Shown: piece by piece, positions 58,701-64,000 of the stretch
Position numbering within the stretch: position 1 is the first letter of the stretch
Layout of the letters: the number at the start of each line of letters is the position of its first letter
Origin: Phycisphaerales bacterium
Lineage (GTDB): Bacteria > Planctomycetota > Phycisphaerae > UBA1845 > UTPLA1
Length of the DNA: 64,000 bases
Direction of reading: 5' to 3'
Assembly (NCBI GenBank): GCA_022360095.1
Contig: JAKSDK010001569.1
Span: 62,001-126,000, forward strand
Notes under the pieces: model-generated
Database searches by the model: none
What the model saw: the letters and a program-made list of their open reading frames with translations, nothing else
What the model was told of the DNA's origin: nothing
Position numbers and translations under genes: made by a program

Positions 58701-59138
58701 GAATCGGGCACGAGGTTTCGAAGGGCGTCTTTTCTTGACAATCCAACTTTTGCTCTCCGGGAAAAGCAGGATGGCATATTCTCCCGATTCCTTGATGGAG
58801 AGCGGGATGTTGTTTCCCGGCTGTGTCAGCGTGTTCTTGCCGGCCGAGCCCCAATGCCGTTTCCACGAGCCGTCGAAGACGAATTTGAATTCATAGCGAC
58901 CGCAGGGCCAGAAACGCACGATTTCGTAGTGGTCGTCGAACTTTCTGAGTTGATAGTCGGAATCGGAGGTCGCCCATCCGTTGAAGGTGCCGGCGAGGTT
59001 GATTCGTTGCTCGGCAACGGTCTGCTCTTCAGCGGCAAAAGGAACGGACCACAGTCCGGCAAGTGCAAGAACGGGAGCGAACCGTCGTCGAGCACGAATG
59101 TTGTTTCGAAAATTTAACACGGGATCGTGGGAGGGCAT
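55773..59138 (-). CDS. Exported GH13 alpha-amylase/neopullulanase-type enzyme with glycogen-binding domains
   Basis: A 1121-residue enzyme. Signal peptide-like start (RRFAPVLALAGLWSVPFAA, residues ~19-37). Two CBM48-like domains are visible: INLAGTFNGWATSD (about 46-110) and VDLVGSFNGWQAGRT with GVHHYKFLVNG (about 335-410); between them is a PKD-like part (LARPGHPIQSYTWHIE). The barrel begins near 540 (AVWYQIFPERFRNGDP). Motif I DGVFNHVG is near 692, motif II DGWRLDVAGD near 787 (nucleophile Asp), motif III VGELW near 819 (acid/base Glu), motif IV FASHDTDR near 886. The pattern fits the neopullulanase/cyclomaltodextrinase group. It would cut starch or glycogen outside the cytoplasm, feeding the neighbouring transporter. 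It starts nine bases after the regulator stop. Confidence 0.9.
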   Translation of the reverse strand: MPSHDPVLNFRNNIRARRRFAPVLALAGLWSVPFAAEEQTVAEQRINLAGTFNGWATSDSDYQLRKFDDHYEIVRFWPCGRYEFKFVFDGSWKRHWGSAGKNTLTQPGNNIPLSIKESGEYAILLFPESKSWIVKKRRPSKPRARFRIRPITRHQVQLDHSFSLARPGHPIQSYTWHIESPDLAVTDWDLDRRPKGDHLKIRKPGRFKVTLVVEDDDFEDRTTITTKLGEGYELHTQRKPSDLGQPMYRLDGSTWWTVYEPTRRGEQTFFVSGHDLDPLSKAHRHSVEAGRRYLVQYDAASQNIHLTDRGWHQFDLDIRDDPRLPRNLVVEHVDLVGSFNGWQAGRTRMPRLEPGHFRTLVTLPDGVHHYKFLVNGSIYLEDRAADRRYRRPDGAGGFNSGLLIGPDAAELGPAKPNDIKAEAIDHDETRALFFSAIAGDTVRLTVRTLADDVEGVQLLTSQGKKKIPMRRVSTRHGFDYWATQYRTRTRSLDYWFLFLDGTSSLIFDAEGARRDGQVSPIRQRIQMSFETPDWAKRAVWYQIFPERFRNGDPNNDPPRTVPWTHEWYKPYQPGPHAGKASPQDFREDGDSFYHYIYDRRYGGDFQGLIDKLPYLRGLGVTAIYLNPVFQAESLHKYDASDYRHIDDYFGVKDSLKKLKGETTDPTTWQWSESDKVFLEFLNEAHRLGFRVVLDGVFNHVGRGFWAFQDVIRRGKDSPYVNWFEITSWEKTDEGLPFHFNAWDRDNGALPRLKHDEALGLCEPVREHLFAVTRRWMDPNGDGDPSDGIDGWRLDVAGDINANFWKDWRKLVKSINPDAYIVGELWQESREWLDGNTFDAVMNYPFAERCQRFFVNQKKAAKPSVFKSELAEMLGWYLPQVNHVLQNLFASHDTDRPASMFMNPDLEYDKANRLQDNGPNYDPGKPTPDCYQKLKLMVTFQMTFPGAPMVYYGDEVGMYGADDPSCRKPMLWEDLMPYDDPDESIEVDVLDHHRRMIAIRNTYPALQLGSFDTLLTDDRLGVFAFSRTLHGVDSVREHIVVVLNNSDKTRRLNVPVSWPNDSVILRLDDPRACKLIPASDSAPKARPVIRTLQSHRSKYKVVDGRLQGGMLLPRSGGVFVLR

Positions 59139-59147
59139 GATCGCGAT

Positions 59148-60188
59148 TTAGCCCGTTGTCTTGGGAGGCGCCGTGGACTTGCGAATGGTCATCGTGACCG
59201 GATGCACTTCACTGAGCGTGTCCCTCTGACCGTTGATCAGTTCCATCAGGCATTCGCACGCGCGTTGGCCGACTTCATAGAGCGGCGTGTGTACCGTCGT
59301 CAGAGGAGGGTCGCAGAATTCGGCCTGATGCATGTCGTCGCATCCGACGACACTGACATCATCCGGTACTCTAAGGCCCAGACTTTTGAGGCCGCTGATG
59401 GCGCCGATGGCCATTTTGTCGTTTCCAGCCAGGATGGCCGTAATGCTCGGGTCTAGTTTCATCAGTGCGGCAGCCGCGACTGCACCGCCTTCTTCGGTGT
59501 AGAGGCCGTCGTTTGTGTGTTTTTTCGGCAGCTTGATCTTGGCACGATTGAGCGCCGCTTCGAACCCTTTTCGAAGGTCCGCAGTGGTTTGGACTTCCGT
59601 GGCGCCGTAAATCAACGCGATCTTCCGGTGGCCCAGGTCGACAAGATGTTCACCGGCGAGTCGTCCGGCTTGTTGATAGTCGCAAAGGACGTTATTTAAC
59701 TTTATGTCTTCTAAATAGTTATTGACGACCAACATCGGATGACGGCCGTGGTCGAAATCGCGCAGATACGTGTCACGGTTTGTGACGCCCAGGCAGAGCA
59801 GGCCGTCAATGTAATGGCGATGGAACAGCTCCAAGTACTGTTTCGTTTCAATGTAATCCTGGTTGGCGACCTCCAAGAGTACCTTGTATTGGTATCTTCC
59901 GGCCGCGGTTTCCTGGATGGCGCTGATAAGTTCGCCAAAATAGACGTCTGCGAAGGCATGGCGTATCTGCGGCACCAGAATGGCCAACAGTCCCGATTTT
60001 TGGGATTGCAGCCCCTGGGCCAGTCGGCTCGGTCGATAGCCCAGCCGGTCGGCGGTCTTGATCACGCGATTTCGGGTTTCTTCGCTGATTCTGCCTTCAC
60101 GACGGTTTAGCACCAGAGAAACGGTGGTGAGGGAGGCGTGACTTTCCCTCGCGACATCCCGAATGCTGACCGTTCTACGCTTTGCCAT
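59148..60188 (-). CDS. LacI family transcriptional regulator
   Basis: A 346-residue regulator. N-terminal HTH: VSIRDVARESHASLTTVSLVLNRREGRISEETRNRVIKTADRLGYRPSRLAQGL, containing the hinge helix. The sugar-binding domain follows: GLLAILVPQIRHAFADVYFGELI, HYIDGLLCLGVTN, DLGHRKIALIYG, ITAILAGNDKMAIGAISGLKSLGLRVPDDVSVVGCDD. As first gene of the minus-strand glucan operon it probably senses maltose, maltodextrin or glucose derivatives and represses the locus. Palindromes matching its class lie at 51910-51931 and 60345-60366. No strong ribosome site at the ATG. The inducer is inferred from context only. Confidence 0.92.
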   Translation of the reverse strand: MAKRRTVSIRDVARESHASLTTVSLVLNRREGRISEETRNRVIKTADRLGYRPSRLAQGLQSQKSGLLAILVPQIRHAFADVYFGELISAIQETAAGRYQYKVLLEVANQDYIETKQYLELFHRHYIDGLLCLGVTNRDTYLRDFDHGRHPMLVVNNYLEDIKLNNVLCDYQQAGRLAGEHLVDLGHRKIALIYGATEVQTTADLRKGFEAALNRAKIKLPKKHTNDGLYTEEGGAVAAAALMKLDPSITAILAGNDKMAIGAISGLKSLGLRVPDDVSVVGCDDMHQAEFCDPPLTTVHTPLYEVGQRACECLMELINGQRDTLSEVHPVTMTIRKSTAPPKTTG

Positions 60189-60313
60189 GGAAGAATGACC
60201 TTGATAATCCTTGAAGTCTACCGGTTTTACGATCCTCGGTGTCGAAAGTCCCTATTATACACCCAACGAATCGTCGTCTCTGTCGCGTCGCGAGTTCGCT
60301 GCTGGAAATCGGC

Positions 60314-60366
60314 TTGAATGTTCAGGCGTCTCGCACTATACTTACCTAGTAAAAGGTTTTATCTAA
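60314..60366 (+). promoter_or_regulatory. Sigma70-type promoter with overlapping LacI-type operator
   Basis: -35 TTGAAT (60314-60319), 17-base spacer, -10 TATACT (60337-60342) on the plus strand, upstream of the gene at 60410. The palindrome-like CTAGTAAAAGGTTTTATCT (within 60345-60366) covers the expected start point. Reverse-complementing the operator at 51910-51931 gives almost the same sequence (about 18 of 22). Repression of the plus-strand gene by the divergent LacI-type regulator is inferred. Confidence 0.65.
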
Positions 60367-60409
60367 GCATAATCAACGTTTTGATGGGAATCAACCGAAG
60401 GCGCTGATT

Positions 60410-61291
60410 GTGAACCGAAAAACTGGTACTCGGAATCTTATGGGGCTTTGTTCAAAAGATGTCGCCAGGAGTAGGTCAAAGACCGCTGCCTTCACTCTGA
60501 TCGAGCTTCTCGTTGTCATTGCCATCATCTCGCTTCTGATCTCGATTCTACTCCCTGCCATGTCCCGCGCGAGAGAAGTTTCTCGGCGTGCGGTTTGTGC
60601 CTCCAACCTCCGGCAATTCGGCATTGCGTTCATTCAATACAGCGAAGATTTTAACGGCTGGTTTCCGGCAAAGCCTCATCCCGATCAACCCGATGCACCG
60701 ATTCACGAACAGGCCGGCGCTCAGCATCTGGGGTCCGCGGATTGGGGACCGAACTTCACGGGCATGATTCGAGACATTGTCGAAAGGAAGCTGACTCGTG
60801 AGGGCGGCAGTTTTCCAACCTATCTGCCTGAGCCCAAGATCATGCTCTGCCCGAGTGACAGGCAGAACAACAAGCCGGAACTCACCGACATCTTGCCAAC
60901 CAAAGGCGTGGATCGCTTTGAAGAATTGCCCTTCAACCTGATCACTCAGTTCCAACTCAAGTTTTCCTACGTCAGTTATTTTTATATCGCCATGTGGCGA
61001 ACGGATGATCGTGGCGATTTTCTTCTGATGGCCGACCAGAGCAATCGAGTTGATACGGCGAAGTTGTCCTGGAGCACGGGGTTGACCCCTGAGGACAATC
61101 ACGGCGTACATGGCGTCAACGTGTTGTTCATCGATTCTCATGTGGAGTGGGGCAGGCCCAAGAGCGGAAGTCAGCAGGACGTTCAGACGCTGGCCTCGAA
61201 GTATTGGGGACCGATCATCGCCACGAGGCCACGCTATCCGGAAACGCCGTCCGGAACGAATCGTAGTTTTGAGGTCCGGACGATCGAGTAG
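60410..61291 (+). CDS. Pseudopilin-like protein with prepilin signal
   Basis: A 293-residue protein with a type IV prepilin N-terminus: a 27-residue basic leader, then the cleavage motif [25 protein letters not shown], so a type II-secretion/pilin peptidase would process it. The rest is the planctomycete pseudopilin (DUF1559-like) body: [33 protein letters not shown], then a small-residue rich domain with Cys ([11 protein letters not shown]), and [18 protein letters not shown] at the end. It is anchored in the inner membrane or built into a pseudopilus. GTG start; GAAGG upstream. It is the first plus-strand gene next to the regulator and carries the operator-controlled promoter. The role with glucan use is unknown. 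Confidence 0.85.
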   Translation: MNRKTGTRNLMGLCSKDVARSRSKTAAFTLIELLVVIAIISLLISILLPAMSRAREVSRRAVCASNLRQFGIAFIQYSEDFNGWFPAKPHPDQPDAPIHEQAGAQHLGSADWGPNFTGMIRDIVERKLTREGGSFPTYLPEPKIMLCPSDRQNNKPELTDILPTKGVDRFEELPFNLITQFQLKFSYVSYFYIAMWRTDDRGDFLLMADQSNRVDTAKLSWSTGLTPEDNHGVHGVNVLFIDSHVEWGRPKSGSQQDVQTLASKYWGPIIATRPRYPETPSGTNRSFEVRTIE

Positions 61292-61606
61292 GGACATGAG
61301 CCGATAAATTGGCCGAAAACGTGCGGTGAAGCGGGGGCGACGATGCGATACGGAGGGGGTGAACACCGACTCGCTATAATGGAGATTCAGTCGCGCACAA
61401 TCATAAAATCTTTCGAGTCTCCATTGCTCCTACAACATTCGCGATCGCTCACCGGGAGACTTCAGAGTCATCTATGTGACGGCGGCCGGTACAACTGCCG
61501 TCATTGAGCGACCCACTCGTAAAAAAACAGCGTGATGTCGAGTCTGAGGAATCAGCCGACGCGCTTTCGAGTTACGACTATGGCAATGATATTTCAGGAG
61601 GTGGAT
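61292..61606. other. Intergenic gap with hairpin and possible promoter
   Basis: TATAAT (61375-61380) is a perfect -10 box but no good -35 stands 16-18 bases before it. TGACGGC (61477-61483) and GCCGTCA (61497-61503) form a perfect 7-bp hairpin with a 13-base loop, with no T-run after it. No protein-like frame is seen. This gap holds the leader of the large secreted protein. Confidence 0.35.
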
Positions 61607-64000
61607 CTTGGCTTCTTGCACCCCAATCATCAAGAGCGTCGTCCTGACGCTTGCGATCGTGTCGGCGGCGGGACTCGTCACCGTGGGACGACCGGCGAAG
61701 GCCGGAACACTTGACTGCAGCACGCTTCCGACCATTGACGGCCGAAATCTTCAGACGCGCTTCAGTGGGGCGGTGACTGAAGTCCAAAACAACCCCACGC
61801 AGTTTGGAGATCAGGCTCCGGACCCCATGGACGACTCTCAGGGGAGCGAGTTGGATCAGCTGTTTCTGGCAAATGATGCGAACTTTCTGTTCATCGGGCT
61901 TACCGGGAATGCGCCGCGGGTGGACACGCTTCAAAACACCGTGTTGCTGTTCATCGACGTCGGCGATACGGGGACGACGTCGACTCTCAATACCGCCAAC
62001 CTGGACACCGATGCCCAGGCGGTCACGAACATCGACGGTGTTTCGCTGGATTTTGCCCCTGACTATGCGATCGCCGTTTGGAATGATGCCGGTGTCACCA
62101 ACAACGGCCGATTGCATGATTTGAGCCTGCCCATGAGCACGGCGACCTCGCTGACGGATGGTGTGGAATTCGCCGTTGATAATTCCAATCTGGACGGCGT
62201 CAACGCGGAGCCGGCCAGCGATCCTCTCCAGCAGGAATTCAATGCCGCAACCGCGACCACCGGTTTTGAGCTCAAGATTCCGCTCGGTTCTTTAGGCTTT
62301 ACGACACCGCTCATGGCGGATTCGCCGATCAGCGTCCAGGCCATCATTGTGAATGGCACCGGTTTCGTCAGCAACCAGTCGCTGCCTCCATTGGATCTCT
62401 CCGATGGTGGCGTGGAATGCCTCGGCGTTCACGATCCAGGCGGCTCGCCGCCCAACGTGATCGACATGGCCGTCTTTGCCGGGTCGCAATTTGTTAATTT
62501 CATCCTGGATGACGCGGGGACTGACCCGGGCGTTACGCTGGACGGCGCCAACATTCCCGGCGATTTCAACAGTCCCGCGGCCGCGACGCAAAACAACTTC
62601 ACCTGTTTTCAGGACGCTGCCGAATTCTCACCGGTTCCCAGTGAAGGAAGCGAGATCAACGAGCTTTACGTCACCAGCGACGGTTCCAAGTTGTACATCG
62701 GTATCACGGGGAACGTGCCCAATTTCGATTCTTTCAATAATACAATCGTCGTGTTCCTGGACATCGGCAACGGGTCGGGCAGCAATATCATTGTTCCCGG
62801 TCTGACCGGCGGCTCGGGCGCGATCCCCGGCATCGCGCTGCTCACGCTGCAATCGGGCTTTGCTCCGCGATACGCCATTCAATACTGGCGTCAAAACGGT
62901 CAGCACATGGCCACCATTGAGGACCTGGCGGCGGACAGTCCCGAAATCCCCCTTGAGTTCACGACCGACCCCGGTCGCCACTTGAATCCCAGTCTGAACA
63001 CTTTCGGGGTTAATCTGGACAATCTCGACGGCGTCAACAACATTCCCGGCGACGATCCGCAGGATGACAAGGCGGCCACGGCTCAACAAGGCATCCAATT
63101 CTCGATTCGGTTGACCGGGGCACCCCCGACGGGCCTCGGTTACAACATCCTGGGCGATCCCGGCATCAAGCTGGCCGCGGCCGTCATCAGCGGCAACGGC
63201 TTCATCAGCAATCAATGGCTACCCCCACTCGTAGAGACGACGGGCGCCACGTTGATGTCGAATGACAACGTCGCTGCAGCCCTGGCGATCAGTGACGCGC
63301 TCGCCGGTGATGTGCCTCAAACAATCGCCAGCAGCCTCAAGGCGACCGATGCCGCGGCCAACCTGCTGGAGCGAGTGACCGGCGTCGAAGTGACCGTGAA
63401 CATTACGCACCCTGCGATGGAGCAACTCGAAATAGACTTGTTCCATCCGAGTTCCGGTCGAACCGTTCGGCTTTGGGAAGGTGACGGCTCGGGCGCAAAC
63501 ATGAATACGACCTTCGTGAACGGCGGCACATCGCTAACGATGTGGGCCGCGCCGGGCGCAGGCATGTTCGATGTGCACGACCCTGCAAACAACTCGTTGC
63601 TGACTTTTAATGACGTCGATCCGACCGACGATGATCCCATGTTCAACGAGTGGATTCTGTTCGTGACCGACAATACGACGGGGTCCAGCGGCACGCTCGA
63701 TTCCTGGTCGCTCAAATTGTTCGAGGAGATCGGCGGCGGTGTCGATTGCATCGGTAACGTTGACGAAATGGCTCCGCTCAACATTGCCACGGAATTCCCG
63801 ACCGCGGATGTGATCACCTACAACGTGAACCCCGGCAATGAAGAAGGCGCGCCGAGCTTGGATCTTGTGAACCCCCCGGGCACCAATATCCCCGGCGTTT
63901 ATCCCAACATGCCTCAGACCGTCCAAAACAACCACACCTGTTTTGGAGACGCTCAAGCGCCCGGCCTTGTGATCAACGGCGGCAATGAGATGGATCAGTT
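61607..64000 (+). CDS. Large secreted repeat protein with P-domain, 3' partial
   Basis: At least 798 codons, open to the end of the window. AGGAGG lies six bases before a TTG start. Signal peptide: VVLTLAIVSAAGLVTVGRPAKAG. The mature part holds long repeats. Unit 1: TQFGDQAPDPMDDSQGSELDQLFLANDANFLFIGLTGN; unit 2 near residue 330: CFQDAAEFSPVPSEGSEINELYVTSDG; a third begins at the window end (CFGDAQAPGLVINGGNEMDQ). Between units 2 and 3 is a proprotein-convertase P-domain-like stretch (LEIDLFHPSSGRTVRLWEGDG, ending GTLDSWSLKLFEE). It is probably a surface or extracellular structural protein. No catalytic residues are seen in the visible part. It follows the pseudopilin-like gene by 315 bases. 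Confidence 0.8.

Noticed and set aside
1-64000. CRISPR arrays, rRNA and tRNA genes, intact transposases, prophage genes.
   Set aside because: None was seen by eye: no regularly spaced direct repeats, no T-loop-containing cloverleaf, and no DDE or tyrosine/serine recombinase motifs in any frame that looks real.

Overview
The window looks like a chromosomal segment of a planctomycete, most likely of the class Phycisphaerae. The clues are a secreted Cys-rich protein ending in a dockerin-like double repeat, type II pseudopilin-like proteins of the [13 protein letters not shown] type, CGRCGYNL zinc-ribbon membrane proteins, a solute-binding protein fused to an ABC permease, and frequent GTG/TTG starts. 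This placement is inference from protein style; no rRNA or tRNA gene was seen. Most of the window is moderately GC-rich. One stretch at about 26.5-28.4 kb is clearly AT-rich and looks acquired.

Layout. 0-9 kb: 3' part of a fused 2-oxoacid dehydrogenase E1, small lipoproteins, parB with two parS-like sites, DedA, a transaldolase-like aldolase, a decayed CPBP protease gene, a CoA-binding protein and a TauE/SafE permease. 9-12.4 kb: a large secreted dockerin-like protein and an Arg/Asn/Phe-repeat TPR protein. 12.4-22 kb: a nucleobase-linked stretch (BtpA family protein, NCS2 permease, RmuC, two GT4 glycosyltransferases), then a beta-ureidopropionase coupled to a probable selenoprotein, divergent from methylmalonate-semialdehyde dehydrogenase. 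22-26.4 kb: a parallel beta-helix lipoprotein with rfbB and rfbA. 26.5-31 kb: accessory region with unrecognised genes and inverted repeats. 31-41 kb: TPR protein, holA, lipoprotein, methyltransferase-like protein, ModC-like ATPase, a polytopic glycosyltransferase, an APC permease with a universal-stress domain and an amidase-like protein. 41-49.4 kb: a zinc alcohol dehydrogenase, glycogen debranching enzyme, glutamate dehydrogenase, a thioredoxin-like ferredoxin and a DUF4097 lipoprotein. 49.4-60.2 kb: an alpha-glucan utilisation locus (GH31, MalG-like permease, an inserted S23 gene, SBP-MalF fusion, GH13, LacI regulator). 60.4-64 kb: a pseudopilin-like protein and a large secreted repeat protein running off the end.

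The strongest discovery is at 18976-19539. A carboxymuconolactone-decarboxylase/AhpD-like gene is interrupted by one in-frame TGA exactly at the second Cys of its CxxC motif, and a stem-loop at the right distance downstream fits a bacterial SECIS. The natural reading is a CPFU selenoprotein that would normally be annotated as two fragments. It is translationally coupled to a beta-ureidopropionase.

A second notable structure is in the glucan operon. A four-helix-bundle (S23) gene sits between two permease genes and is bracketed by 25-bp imperfect inverted repeats, like a small insertion cassette. Its stop codon overlaps the start of the next permease gene. Two near-identical operator palindromes, one over the GH31 promoter and one over the promoter of the pseudopilin-like gene, suggest that the LacI-type regulator ties glucan use to an exported protein.
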